Below are positions 39,133-48,343 of a DNA stretch of 64,000 nucleotides, one piece after another. Below the pieces are notes generated by a model. That model had not been told where the DNA came from. It searched no databases and worked only from the letters and a program-made list of their open reading frames with translations. How positions within the stretch are numbered: the stretch's first letter is position 1; each line of letters begins with the position of its first letter. The stretch is from Bradyrhizobium sp. dw_411 (GTDB lineage: Bacteria > Pseudomonadota > Alphaproteobacteria > Rhizobiales > Xanthobacteraceae), in the NCBI RefSeq assembly GCF_018449695.1, contig NZ_JAAVUY010000019.1:1-64000 (forward strand). Direction: 5' to 3'. Both the position numbers and the translations under genes were made by a program.

Positions 39133-39898
39133 GATAGGCCTCCTGCACGCGCGGGTTGGCCATGACTTCTTCAGGCTTGCCGATCGCGATGATCTTGCCG
39201 GCTTCGAGGCACATCACCCGGTCCGAGAAACGCATCACCGCCTGCATGATGTGTTCGATCATGATGATGGTGATGTTCTGCGCCGCAAGGCTCATCAGGA
39301 GATCCAGCACCTCGTCGACTTCCGAATTGGACAGGCCTGCCATGGCCTCGTCGGAAACCAGGAGCTTCGGGTGCGTCGCCAGCGCGCGGGCGAGCTCCAT
39401 CTTGCGCAATTCCACCTGACTCAATTTTGCGGTCGACACATCGGCCTTCGAGGCGAGACCCATCCGCGTCAGGATCGACATCATGGTGTCGCGTTCCCGC
39501 CCGGCCGAGACCACCTCGTCCGCGCGCCCCGCAAAATCGAGCCCGACCATCAGGTTTTCGGCGACCGTCATGCTTCGAAACGGCCGCGGAATCTGGAAGC
39601 TGCGCGCAATGCCGCGGCGGGTGCGGATATGCGGCGGCAACCGCGTGATGTCCTCGCCACCGAATGTCACGGTGCCGGGCTCGGTGCGGAACGCGCCGGA
39701 AATGCAGTTTATCAGCGTGGTCTTGCCCGAGCCGTTCGGGCCGATCAGGCCGAAGCGCTCGCCCGGACGAATGTCGACGCTCACATTGTCGAGCGCGGTG
39801 AAGCCACCGAATTTCTTGGTCAGCGCGGATATCCGCAGCAGCGGCGGCTGCGCTTCAGATGTCTTGGCTTCAGGTGTCTGGATCTCCGGGGACATCAT
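39122..39898 (-). CDS. LIV-type ABC transporter ATPase (LivG-like), altered signature
   Basis: A 258-residue ATPase with Walker A LIGPNGSGKTTL, a C-loop of LSQVELRKMELARAL where most LivG proteins have LxYGxQRRLEIARAL, a Walker B of LLVSDEAMAGL, and the LivG His loop MIEHIM. The start at 39898 overlaps the LivM stop (ATGA). A short variable N-terminus (SPEIQTPEAKTSEAQPP) precedes the domain. The Walker B Asp-Glu pair is intact, so ATP hydrolysis is expected, but the signature deviates at several positions. It pairs with the LivF-like ATPase to drive the permease. Confidence 0.93.
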   Translation of the reverse strand: MMSPEIQTPEAKTSEAQPPLLRISALTKKFGGFTALDNVSVDIRPGERFGLIGPNGSGKTTLINCISGAFRTEPGTVTFGGEDITRLPPHIRTRRGIARSFQIPRPFRSMTVAENLMVGLDFAGRADEVVSAGRERDTMMSILTRMGLASKADVSTAKLSQVELRKMELARALATHPKLLVSDEAMAGLSNSEVDEVLDLLMSLAAQNITIIMIEHIMQAVMRFSDRVMCLEAGKIIAIGKPEEVMANPRVQEAYLGT

Positions 39899-40854
39899 GC
39901 TTCGCCCTCGCCGCGATTGCCACGCGCCTTCCGGATGAGGCCGATAATGCCCTCCGGCGCGCCGACCACGAACAACACCAGCATCACGCCGAGTATCAGT
40001 ACGTTCACCTCCGACGAGATGGTCACGGTCAGTAATTGCTGTGTCGCGCCCAGCAAAATTGCGCCAATGATCGGCCCCGCCCAATGCGCGGTGCCCCCGA
40101 TCAGCGACATCGCGAGCACCGAGACCGAGTAATTCAGATTGAACGCCGACGACGGGTCGGCATATTGCAGATACATCGCGGCAGGCGCGCCGGCCGCGCA
40201 CATCAGCGCTCCCGAGATCACACAGGCCAGCAGCTTCAGCCTCAGCGTCGGCACGCCGGTGCATTCGGCGGCGAGTTCGTCGTCCTTGAGCGCCTGCAAG
40301 CCGCGGCCGATCCATGAATTCTGAATGTAACGCGAGATCGCGACCGCCAGCACCACGAGCAGCGCCTGGACGAAAAACAGCATCTGGACATAGCTGGTGA
40401 ACGGCGCCATCGGCGCCGGCTGCTGCATCTGGATGCCGGCCGCGCCGCCGACATATCGCCAGTTGGTGATCGCGGTCTCGATCACGATGGTCAGCGCGAT
40501 CGTCGCGATCGAAAAGAAGATACCCTGCATGCGCAAAGTCAAAAGACCAAGCGCGAACCCCATCAGCGCGCCGACGATGGCCGCGGCGGCGATCTGGACG
40601 ACGAGCGGCGCGCCAATCGACTTGAACAGAAATACCGCCGTGTAGACGCCAACGCCGAAAAACGCGCTGGTGCCGAAATTGACGTAACCGGCATAGCCGC
40701 CGAGCACATTCCACGCGATCGCGAGCACGATAAACTGCAGAATCACATAGCAGGCAAAGAACGGATATTGGTTGCCGATGAGCTGCGTCATCGCAAAGGC
40801 GGCGGCGAGAAACAGGATCGCCCCGATCCAGAAAGTGGTGCCGCCGCGATTCAT
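39895..40854 (-). CDS. LIV-type ABC transporter permease (LivM-like)
   Basis: A polytopic membrane protein of about 319 residues in the LivM family: NVLGGYAGYVNFGTSAFFGVGVYTA is the family signature, and RYIQNSWIGRGLQALKDDELAAECTG is the coupling loop to the ATPase. The ATG at 40854 overlaps the LivH stop (ATGA); the frame stays open further upstream but only as a shadow of LivH. Partner of the LivH-like protein. Confidence 0.93.
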   Translation of the reverse strand: MNRGGTTFWIGAILFLAAAFAMTQLIGNQYPFFACYVILQFIVLAIAWNVLGGYAGYVNFGTSAFFGVGVYTAVFLFKSIGAPLVVQIAAAAIVGALMGFALGLLTLRMQGIFFSIATIALTIVIETAITNWRYVGGAAGIQMQQPAPMAPFTSYVQMLFFVQALLVVLAVAISRYIQNSWIGRGLQALKDDELAAECTGVPTLRLKLLACVISGALMCAAGAPAAMYLQYADPSSAFNLNYSVSVLAMSLIGGTAHWAGPIIGAILLGATQQLLTVTISSEVNVLILGVMLVLFVVGAPEGIIGLIRKARGNRGEGEA

Positions 40855-41732
40855 GATCGTCTTCCGAACAGGCCCTGCGGCCGGACGGCGAGAACGCCGA
40901 GCAGCATCGCGAACGAAATCGCCGGCGCCCAGGAAGCGCCGAACATAGTCAGGACAACAGCCTCGACGACACCGAGGATGATCGCGGTGACGAGCGTCCC
41001 GCTCATGCTGCCGAGCCCGGCCATCACCACGACGCAGAATGTCCGCCCGATATAGGAACGGTCGAGGGTCGGATTGACGGGCGCGACGATGATCAGGAGC
41101 GCACCCGAGATCCCCAGCACGGCCGTTGAGATGCCGAACGCCCATTGCTTGATCCGGATCGGGTCGGCGCCCATCAGTCGCAGCGCCTCCTGATCCTGCG
41201 CCACCGCGCGGATCGCCCGTCCCATGAATGTTTTCGACAGATACAGTGTCAGCAGGATCGTCAGCCCGGCGGCGACCGCGAACGCGACCAGGAGCCGGTA
41301 CGGAATCCGCATACCGGCGATCCGCCAGGCCTTGCCGATATAGGACGCGGTGACCGATTGCTGGTCCACGCCGAACTGCAGGATCAGCAGCACCTCGATG
41401 ATGAAGGCAATGCCGAAGAAGAAGGCGATGCCGCGCACGCCGGCGTCGCTGCCGCGCTTTTCGAACGTCTCGTAATACAGCCGGTAGGCGACAAGGCCGA
41501 ACACGAACAGCAGCGGCGTGATCAACAGCCCCGCCAGCAGCGGATCGACGCCAAATTTGTCATTGAGGTAAAACACGCCATAGGACGCCATCACCAGAAA
41601 AGCCGGATGCGCTACGTTGGGCACATCCAGCAGGCCAAAGGACAGCGACAGACCAAGGCTTACGGCGGCATAAAAGCAGCCGAGCAGCACGCCGCTCACC
41701 AGCGCATCCTGCAGCAGGTCAAGTGAAAACAA
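40851..41732 (-). CDS. LIV-type ABC transporter permease (LivH-like)
   Basis: A 293-residue polytopic membrane protein. It opens FSLDLLQDALVSGVLLGCFYAAVSLG, has GLLDVPNVAHPAFLVM where most LivH proteins have GxxNxxHG, and ends FAMLLGVLAVRPQGLFGRR. The DVPN variation is common in importers near aromatic-catabolic genes. It leads the permease/ATPase block, about 140 bp after the receptor gene, and is translationally coupled to LivM. Confidence 0.93.
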   Translation of the reverse strand: MFSLDLLQDALVSGVLLGCFYAAVSLGLSLSFGLLDVPNVAHPAFLVMASYGVFYLNDKFGVDPLLAGLLITPLLFVFGLVAYRLYYETFEKRGSDAGVRGIAFFFGIAFIIEVLLILQFGVDQQSVTASYIGKAWRIAGMRIPYRLLVAFAVAAGLTILLTLYLSKTFMGRAIRAVAQDQEALRLMGADPIRIKQWAFGISTAVLGISGALLIIVAPVNPTLDRSYIGRTFCVVVMAGLGSMSGTLVTAIILGVVEAVVLTMFGASWAPAISFAMLLGVLAVRPQGLFGRRS

Positions 41733-41871
41733 GTGAGGTCCCCCGTGACCTGATCTTACGCCGCTTCGCCGCGTTACGCACGCCCGACAACCCTAATTCC
41801 CGTGATGTAGGACGCATGGTGCGGCCAACTCCCAAGTCAGCCGTACCATGGTCAGAGATAAACCGTGAAGT

Positions 41872-43116
41872 CTAGTTCCGCGCAGCTTCAAACGGCGTAA
41901 TCAGTTCGCCGGACTTCAATTTCGCCGGATACAGGATCACCTGTTTGCCCGACTTGCGAAACTGATCCATGTTCTTGTCGACAATGCCACGGAACTGGGC
42001 TTGCAGCGTCGCGTTTTCCTTGCGTTCGCCGTCCGCGGAAAATGCGATCGGGCCGACGATGGTTTGGTGGGTATTCTCGCGCAGATATTTGGCGATCGCC
42101 TTCTGGTCCAGCGATCCCGCCGCCTTGACGGCCTGCTCGATGAGCTGACCGCTGGCGAAGCCGAACGGCGCCAGATAATAGCCGAGCGGATCGACCTTCG
42201 CTTCCGGGGCCCGCTTCGAATAGGTTTCGAAGAACGCCTTGGTGCCGTCGAAAAACATCGTCGGTTCGGGGAGCCATGAATTGTAATTGACCACGCCATT
42301 GAGCAGCGAGCCCAAATTTTCCATGACCGCGCCGAATTGCAGGCCAACCATGCCGCCGCCGAAAATCTTGACGTTGTCGCCGACCCCGATCTCGTTCACG
42401 GCGCGCAAAATTCCGGCCGAATCCGGCGGATAGGACGCGACATAGACGATATCGGGCTTGGCGGCATTGAGCGCGCGAAGAATGCCGGAGAATTCCACCG
42501 TCGTTGGCGGATAGGATTGGTCGAACACGATCGGCATGTTCATCTTTTTCGCGACGTCGCGCGCGGTCAGTGCCAGGTTCTGGGCGAATTCCTGGTCCGC
42601 CGCGAGAAGTGCTACGGTCTTGCCGCCGGCCTTCTGGCCGAGATCGAGGAACGAGGCGGCCCAGCTGTCGGCCGGCCCCCATGGGGCGACGTTGAACCAC
42701 ATGTCGTGGCCCACTTTGCTGTTCACCTGGAACGCAAAATTGCCGATCAGGACCATGCCGCGTTGCTTGACCAGCGGCATGATCGGCGCGGTCGGCACGG
42801 TGGCATAGGGCCCGAACAACAGATCGACCTTGTCGACGTCCAACAGCTTCGAGTAGATCGCGGGCGTTTCCGAGGCGCTCGATTTGTCGTCATAGACGAC
42901 AAGCTCGACCTTGCGGCCGAGCAGACCACCCCGGGCGTTGATATCGTCCCGCCAGATCTCGGTGCCGAGCAGCGAGGCCTTGCCGCCGCCCGCCAGACCG
43001 CCGGTCAGGGCCATGCTCATGCCGATCTTGATCGGCGCCTGCTGCGCGCCGGCGCCCGAGGTCAGCCCAAGCGTGGTGACGGCGATCGTTCCGCCGAGAA
43101 ATGTCCTGCGTTTCAT
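41872..43116 (-). CDS. LIV/HAAT-type substrate-binding protein, Tat or Sec exported
   Basis: A receptor of about 414 residues. The signal is twin-arginine-like (KRRTFLGGTIAVTTLGLTSGAGAQ), and the mature part begins APIKIGMSMALTGGLAGGGKASLLG. Landmarks are VDLLFGPYATVPTAPIMPLVKQRG and QSYPPTTVEFSGILRALNAAKPDIVYVASYPPDSAGI, typical of type I receptors for aromatic or branched-chain acids. GGGAGGA before the ATG at 43116 decides the start over 43131. It leads the importer operon and lies 128 bp downstream of the molybdenum hydroxylase large-subunit gene on the same strand, so uptake and hydroxylation may be co-expressed. Confidence 0.92.
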   Translation of the reverse strand: MKRRTFLGGTIAVTTLGLTSGAGAQQAPIKIGMSMALTGGLAGGGKASLLGTEIWRDDINARGGLLGRKVELVVYDDKSSASETPAIYSKLLDVDKVDLLFGPYATVPTAPIMPLVKQRGMVLIGNFAFQVNSKVGHDMWFNVAPWGPADSWAASFLDLGQKAGGKTVALLAADQEFAQNLALTARDVAKKMNMPIVFDQSYPPTTVEFSGILRALNAAKPDIVYVASYPPDSAGILRAVNEIGVGDNVKIFGGGMVGLQFGAVMENLGSLLNGVVNYNSWLPEPTMFFDGTKAFFETYSKRAPEAKVDPLGYYLAPFGFASGQLIEQAVKAAGSLDQKAIAKYLRENTHQTIVGPIAFSADGERKENATLQAQFRGIVDKNMDQFRKSGKQVILYPAKLKSGELITPFEAARN

Positions 43117-43243
43117 TGATGGTCCTCCCATTTGTCCCGTTTCTTGAGGCTATATTGGATGAACAAAGCGGACATCACAACATACCCTTGATCCCCTTTG
43201 GCCCCCTGAGCCCTTAGCATTTGGTTTACTGGCATGGGCCGCG

Positions 43244-45637
43244 TCAAATTCGCCCCAACGCCGACAGGATAACCTGCGGCGTCAGGGGGATCTCGGTAAT
43301 AAAGGCGCCAAACGGCTTCAGCGCATCGTTAACTGCGTTGGATACCGCCGCCGCGGCCCCCGCGGTGCCGGCCTCGCCGGCCCCCTTGGCGCCAAGTTCG
43401 GTCTCAAAGGTCGGCGAAACCACGTGGCCGATATCGATATCGGGCATCTCGCCGGACATCGGCACCAGGTAATCGGCCATATTGGCGTTGGTGAGCTGGC
43501 CGCGCTCGTCATAGATGCATTTTTCGAACAGCGCAGCGCCGAGCCCCTGCACCACGCCGCCCCGGATCTGCTCATCGACCAGTTGCGGGTTGATGATGGT
43601 GCCGCAATCCTCGACCACCCAGTGCCGCAGCAGCTTGACGAATCCCGTATCGGTATCGACCTCGACCCAGGCCGCCTGCACGCCATTGGTGAAGGCGAAC
43701 GGATATTCACGGGGCACGAAATGGCGCGTCGCCATCAATTCGGGCTGGATGCCCGGTGGCAGCGTATCAGGACGGAAATAGACGATACGACACAGTTCGC
43801 GCAATTCGATGCGCACAGCGCCGTCGTCCAGATTCACGATCGCATTGTTGACGATGTCGAGTTCGGCCGGCGAGGCCTGCAGGATCGCGGCGGCTACATC
43901 GAGAACATTCCGGCGCAATACTTTGGCGGCCTGCAGCGCGGCCTCGCCGCCGATCCCGGCCCCGCGCGAGGCCCAGGTTCCGCCGCCATAGGGCGTATTG
44001 TCCGTGTCGCCGAGAATGACGCGGACTTTTCCCATCGAGACGCCGAGAACGCTGCCGACGATCTGCGCGGTCAGCGATTCCGAGCCCTGCCCCTGTTCGG
44101 TGATGCTGGTCTGACAGATCACCGAGCCCTGGGCATCGAGCCGCACCGCAACGCCATCCTGCGAGGATATTTTTGCGCCGCCGACGCCGTAAAACGCCGC
44201 GCTGGGATTGGTGACCTCGATGAAGCTCGCAATGCCGATGCCGCGGTGAATGTTCTTCTTGCGCAGCGCCGCCTGCTCGGCGCGCAGTGCGTCGTAATTC
44301 ATCATGCCGATCAGCTTGTCCATGGAAGCATGATGCGACAATAGCTCGAATTTCAGGCCCGACGGCGAGGCGCAGGGATAGGCATCATCTGCAATGAGAT
44401 TGCGGCGGCGGATTTCCACCGGGTCCATGTCGATCTTCATCGCCGCGAGATCGACCAGGCCCTCGGTGACCGAGCAGGCGATGGGATGCCCGACGCCGCG
44501 GTATTGGCACATCACGTTTTTGTTCTGGAACACCACACGCGTGCGCGCGCGATAATTTTTGGTCGTGTATTGCCCGCCGACGAGATTGACGACCTGGTTG
44601 GCCTCGATCGCGCTGGTGCGCGGATACATCGAATACGGCCCGATGCCGGTGATATCGTCGATCTCGAACGCCATGATGGTGCCGTCACGCTTGACGCCGA
44701 TCTTGCCTTTGCAGCGATGATCGCGGGCATGAATATCGGTATTGAAGCTCTCGATCCGGTCGGCGACATATTTGATCGGCCGGCGCAGCAACTTGGTCAG
44801 CGCATAGGTGGCCATTTCATCGGCGTAAACGTGAACTTTTATGCCGAAGGAGCCGCCGACATCCTTGCACACCACGCGAATCTGCGACTCTTCGAGGCCC
44901 AGATGAAGCGCCGCGATGTTCTGCACCATGTGCGGCGCCTGGGTGCCCTGATAGATCGTCAGCCGCGAATCTCCAGGATTCCAGTCTGCGACGACCGCGC
45001 GCGGCTCCAGCGTCACGCCGGTGTGGCGACCGAACACAAACTCCGCTTCGACCACCGCATCGGACTCGGCAAACGCCGCATCGACGGTACCGGCATCGAG
45101 ACTGCGCTCGAACGCCAGATTATCGCCGAGCGAGGCATGAATCACCGGCGTCTGCGGATCGAGCGCGGTGCGCATATCCGTCACCGCGTCCAGTTCTTCA
45201 TAGTCAACGGCCACCAGTTCAGCGGCGTCTTCCGCGACCGCGCGGCTGGTCGCGACGATGGCCGCGACGGCTTCGCCCTGCCAGCACACCCGATCGATCG
45301 CGATCGCGCTTTGCGGCGCGGATTTAAGGCCCTTGAGATGCGTGAGTACGCCGACCCATGGCGTGATGACGGCGGCAAGCTCCGGGCCGGTCACCACAGC
45401 GATGACGCCGGGCAATTGCTTCGCGGCAGCCGCGTCGATGCCGATAATCTTCGCATGGGCATAGGGCGAGCGCAGATACACCACATGGGCCATGCGCGGC
45501 AGTTCCATGTCGCTGACATAAAGCCCGCGACCCTGCGTCAGCCGATCGAGATTGGGCCGCGGGACCGTTTTGCCGATATAGGAATTCGGCCGGTCGAGCA
45601 CCGAGAGTGTTTCGGGATTGGTTGTTGTTGACGTCAT
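43244..45637 (-). CDS. xanthine-dehydrogenase-family molybdenum hydroxylase, large (Moco) subunit
   Basis: A 797-residue molybdopterin-binding subunit of the xanthine oxidase/CO dehydrogenase family. Markers are the N-terminal GKTVPRPNLDRLTQGRGLYVSDM, VCKDVGGSFGIKVHVY, MCQYRGVGHPIACSVTEG where CoxL and XdhB carry the Arg-Gly loop, TQGQGSESLTAQ, and GAKGAGEAGTAGAAAAV with the catalytic Glu. The CO-dehydrogenase Cys-Ser-Phe-Arg loop is absent, so this is not a form I CoxL. Such enzymes hydroxylate carbon next to a ring nitrogen or an aldehyde. It overlaps the small-subunit gene by 4 bp; subunit order is medium, small, large. Confidence 0.93.
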   Translation of the reverse strand: MTSTTTNPETLSVLDRPNSYIGKTVPRPNLDRLTQGRGLYVSDMELPRMAHVVYLRSPYAHAKIIGIDAAAAKQLPGVIAVVTGPELAAVITPWVGVLTHLKGLKSAPQSAIAIDRVCWQGEAVAAIVATSRAVAEDAAELVAVDYEELDAVTDMRTALDPQTPVIHASLGDNLAFERSLDAGTVDAAFAESDAVVEAEFVFGRHTGVTLEPRAVVADWNPGDSRLTIYQGTQAPHMVQNIAALHLGLEESQIRVVCKDVGGSFGIKVHVYADEMATYALTKLLRRPIKYVADRIESFNTDIHARDHRCKGKIGVKRDGTIMAFEIDDITGIGPYSMYPRTSAIEANQVVNLVGGQYTTKNYRARTRVVFQNKNVMCQYRGVGHPIACSVTEGLVDLAAMKIDMDPVEIRRRNLIADDAYPCASPSGLKFELLSHHASMDKLIGMMNYDALRAEQAALRKKNIHRGIGIASFIEVTNPSAAFYGVGGAKISSQDGVAVRLDAQGSVICQTSITEQGQGSESLTAQIVGSVLGVSMGKVRVILGDTDNTPYGGGTWASRGAGIGGEAALQAAKVLRRNVLDVAAAILQASPAELDIVNNAIVNLDDGAVRIELRELCRIVYFRPDTLPPGIQPELMATRHFVPREYPFAFTNGVQAAWVEVDTDTGFVKLLRHWVVEDCGTIINPQLVDEQIRGGVVQGLGAALFEKCIYDERGQLTNANMADYLVPMSGEMPDIDIGHVVSPTFETELGAKGAGEAGTAGAAAAVSNAVNDALKPFGAFITEIPLTPQVILSALGRI

Positions 45638-46119
45638 GCGCCGCGGCCCGTGCGCGCCCGCGCGGTGGACGCAACCGCATCGACGATGGCCTGATAACCG
45701 GTACAGCGGCAGTAATTGCCGGAGAGATGCTCGCGGATACGCTCGCGATCAGGTTCGGCTTCCTGCAGCAGCAGGTCCTGCGCCGTCACCAGCATCCCGG
45801 GGGTACAGAAGCCGCATTGCAGCGCGTTACGCTCGCGGAACGCGGCTTGCAAATCTGATATTTCGCCGCTGTCGGACAGTCCCTCGATGGTCTCGATCGA
45901 GGCGCCATTGGTTTGCGCCGCCAGCATCAGGCAGGAGCGAACGATGTCGCCGTTGACGCGCACCGTGCAGGCGCCGCACACGCCGTGTTCGCATCCGACA
46001 TGCGTGCCTGTCAGCTTCAGATGCTCGCGCAAGAAATCCGCCAGATTAAGCCGCGGCAACACATGCGCCTCGATGCGCTCGCCGTTCACCTGTAACGAGA
46101 TCGACACAGCCGGGATCAC
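45634..46119 (-). CDS. molybdenum hydroxylase, 2Fe-2S subunit
   Basis: A 161-residue iron-sulfur subunit with two [2Fe-2S] clusters: the plant-ferredoxin-type set GCEHGVCGACTV plus a later Cys, and the helical set LQCGFCTPGM with NYCRCTGY. All eight cysteines are in place. No signal peptide, so the enzyme is cytoplasmic. Overlaps of 4 bp join it to the FAD subunit upstream and the Mo subunit downstream, giving equimolar translation. It transfers electrons from the molybdenum centre to FAD. Confidence 0.96.
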   Translation of the reverse strand: MIPAVSISLQVNGERIEAHVLPRLNLADFLREHLKLTGTHVGCEHGVCGACTVRVNGDIVRSCLMLAAQTNGASIETIEGLSDSGEISDLQAAFRERNALQCGFCTPGMLVTAQDLLLQEAEPDRERIREHLSGNYCRCTGYQAIVDAVASTARARTGRGA

Positions 46120-46997
46120 AAGACTTCCCCCGCGCTGAGTTCGGGACGGCCCAGCAGCGTGGCGACGCAGCGCGCCAGCAACACCTTGGCTAGATGCCGG
46201 CGCATCGACACGCTGGCTTGTTGATCTTCCTGCGGATCGAGCTCTTCACCGAGGGTCTCAGAAGCTTCCAGCAGCACCGCCGGCGTGACGGCAACGTTGA
46301 GCAGTTTTGTTGCCGCCATGGCCAATACCGGCCTGTCGCCAACCGAAAAATAGGCCAGCCGCAGATCGGTCAGGATATCGCCATCGACGACCGCCTGTGC
46401 GGCGAGGCCGACGATGCCGTAATCGCCGTGCCGTCTTGCGAACTCGGAGAAGTAATGCGCGGAATTCCGTTGCGCGACGGGCACCTCGACGGCCACCAAC
46501 AACTCATCCACCTCCAGCGCCGTCTCATAAATCCCCGTAAAGAAATCCTCGGCGGCAATTTGTCGTTCACCCGCCGGGCCTTCGACGATAATTGTAGCCT
46601 TCAACGCCACCATGGAGGCCGGCAGTTCCGCCGCGGGATCGGCATGCGCGAGGCTGCCACCGATGGTGCCGCGATTTCGAATCGCGGCATGCGCGACATG
46701 GGTGATGGCTTCGCTGATCAGCGGCGCGTGTTTGGCCACATCTGCCGAGTTCAGGAGATCGACATGGCGCGTCAAGGCGCCGATCCGCAACCTGTCGCCG
46801 GTCACGGCAATGCCGCGCAGTTCCGTGAGGTCGCCGATATCGACAATGAGTTCCGGAGAAATCAGACGCAGATTCATCGCGGGCATCAGGCTCTGGCCGC
46901 CCGAAAGCACCTTCGCCCTATCGCCATGCTCTGCGAGCAACTCGATCGCGTTTACAACACTGGTTGCACGGGCGTAGCTGAAAGCCGAGGCTTTCAT
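46116..46997 (-). CDS. molybdenum hydroxylase, FAD subunit
   Basis: A 293-residue FAD-binding (PCMH-fold) subunit. AKVLSGGQSLMPAMNLRL and AIRNRGTIGGSLAHADPAAELPA are the two flavin-binding motifs of CoxM/XdhA-type proteins, and the CO_deh_flav_C region closes the chain. GGGGAGG precedes the ATG. It is the promoter-proximal gene of the three-subunit operon. The promoter region, shared with the divergent luciferase-like monooxygenase gene, contains an ATCGAACGAT palindrome. Confidence 0.95.
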   Translation of the reverse strand: MKASAFSYARATSVVNAIELLAEHGDRAKVLSGGQSLMPAMNLRLISPELIVDIGDLTELRGIAVTGDRLRIGALTRHVDLLNSADVAKHAPLISEAITHVAHAAIRNRGTIGGSLAHADPAAELPASMVALKATIIVEGPAGERQIAAEDFFTGIYETALEVDELLVAVEVPVAQRNSAHYFSEFARRHGDYGIVGLAAQAVVDGDILTDLRLAYFSVGDRPVLAMAATKLLNVAVTPAVLLEASETLGEELDPQEDQQASVSMRRHLAKVLLARCVATLLGRPELSAGEVL

Positions 46998-47070
46998 GGA
47001 TGTGACCTCCCCGGCCGAAAATTGGGTGTATTTTTTGTGATTAGACGGCGGTGCCCCCCAAAGGTCAAGT

Positions 47071-47090
47071 TTGTTTATCGAACGATTATT
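47071..47090. promoter_or_regulatory. candidate TetR operator, site 1
   Basis: TTGTTTATCGAACGATTATT, with the palindromic core ATCGNNCGAT at 47077-47086, between the divergent FAD-subunit and luciferase-like genes. The first ten bases are identical to those of the site at 53651, and the core is shared with sites at 55210 and 56288. The rest of this 185-bp gap shows no ORF. Confidence 0.6.
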
Positions 47091-47182
47091 TCTGATGACT
47101 CGACTTTCGGATTAGTCATAATGTCGCAAACGCGCGCACGCTTTGGCGCACCGTAAAATTGGCTCCAGGGAGGAGCAGGCTC

Positions 47183-48289
47183 ATGAATCTCGGTTTCTTT
47201 ACCATGCCGATCCATCCGCTCGACAAGGATTGGCGGCAGTCGCTGCGCGAAGATCGCGAAGCCTTTCTGCTGGCCGACGAACTCGGGTTCACCGAGGCCT
47301 ATGTCGGCGAACACGTCACCGACAAGGCCGAGAATATCACCTCCTGCGTCGCGTTCCTCGCCTGGATCGCCGCGGCCACCAAGCAGATCAAGCTCGGCAC
47401 CGGCACCATCAACATGCCGAACACCCATCCGGCCACCATCGCGTCCAGCCTGGCGATGCTCGATCACATGCTCGACGGACGGCTGATTTTCGGAATCAGC
47501 CCCGGCGGATTGCTGTCGGATGCCGAATTGTTCGGCAATCTCGACGCCAACCGCAACGAGATGTTCCTGGAATCGATCAACCAGGTTCTGGAAATCTGGG
47601 CCAGCGAGCCGCCGTATAATCTGAAAGGCAAATACTGGAACGTCTCGACGGAAAGAACCCTGATCAAGGAAATCGGCCAGGGCTTTATTGCGCGCCCGCT
47701 GCAACGGCCGCATCCGCCCATCGTCGTCACCGCCGTGGCGCCGTTCTCCAAGGGCGTCACCGAAGCGGCCGTGCGCGGCTGGGAGCCGATTTCGGCGAAC
47801 TTCCTGATGCCGGCCTGGGTCAAAAGCCATTGGCCGAAATATGTCGAGGGCTGCGAGCGCGGCGGCCGCCCGGCCGATCCCGCCAACTGGCGCGTGGCCA
47901 AGAGCGTGTTCGTCGCCAAGGATGCCGCGACCGCCAAGGCCTACGCGACCGACCCGGACGGGCCTTATTATTATTATTATCGCTCGCTGTTCACCAAGCT
48001 GAAGAGGAACGGCCGCATCGAACTGTTCAAGACCCGCCGCGACCAGCCCGACGAGGAAGTGACGCTGGAAATGGTCTGCGACAAGCTGATCATCTACGGC
48101 ACGCCGGACAGCGTGGCTGATCAGTTGCTGGCATTCCAGGAAGAAGTCGGCCAGTTCGGCACGCTGTTGTATGCCGGCAAGGACTGGAAGGATCGCGAGC
48201 TTGGACGCCAGTCCATGATCCTGATGGCCGAGAAAGTCCTGCCGCAGATCAACGCCGGCGCCTCGAAAAAATCCAACGCGGCGGAATAA
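47183..48289 (+). CDS. luciferase-like (LLM-class) flavin-dependent monooxygenase
   Basis: A TIM-barrel flavin monooxygenase of about 368 residues. NLGFFTMPIHPL opens the barrel, and ADELGFTEAYVGEHV and GTGTINMPNTHPATIASSLAMLDHMLDGRLIFGISPGG are the FMN/substrate motifs of the bacterial luciferase family. GGGAGGAG precedes the ATG at 47183, which rules out the longer start at 47159. LLM enzymes use reduced FMN from a separate reductase; a flavin reductase is encoded at 51282. A poly-Tyr stretch (GPYYYYYRSL) lies near the C-terminus. First gene of a three-gene rightward operon under a putative TetR operator. Substrate unknown. Confidence 0.93.
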   Translation: MNLGFFTMPIHPLDKDWRQSLREDREAFLLADELGFTEAYVGEHVTDKAENITSCVAFLAWIAAATKQIKLGTGTINMPNTHPATIASSLAMLDHMLDGRLIFGISPGGLLSDAELFGNLDANRNEMFLESINQVLEIWASEPPYNLKGKYWNVSTERTLIKEIGQGFIARPLQRPHPPIVVTAVAPFSKGVTEAAVRGWEPISANFLMPAWVKSHWPKYVEGCERGGRPADPANWRVAKSVFVAKDAATAKAYATDPDGPYYYYYRSLFTKLKRNGRIELFKTRRDQPDEEVTLEMVCDKLIIYGTPDSVADQLLAFQEEVGQFGTLLYAGKDWKDRELGRQSMILMAEKVLPQINAGASKKSNAAE

Positions 48290-48343
48290 TTCGCTAGCCG
48301 AAAATCCGCATCCAAAGAAACCATCTCACAAAGAAGATCAGCC

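Noticed and set aside
39898..40714. Long upstream extension of the LivG-like frame
   Set aside because: The extension is a shadow of the LivM gene; the ATGA overlap gives the real start at 39898.
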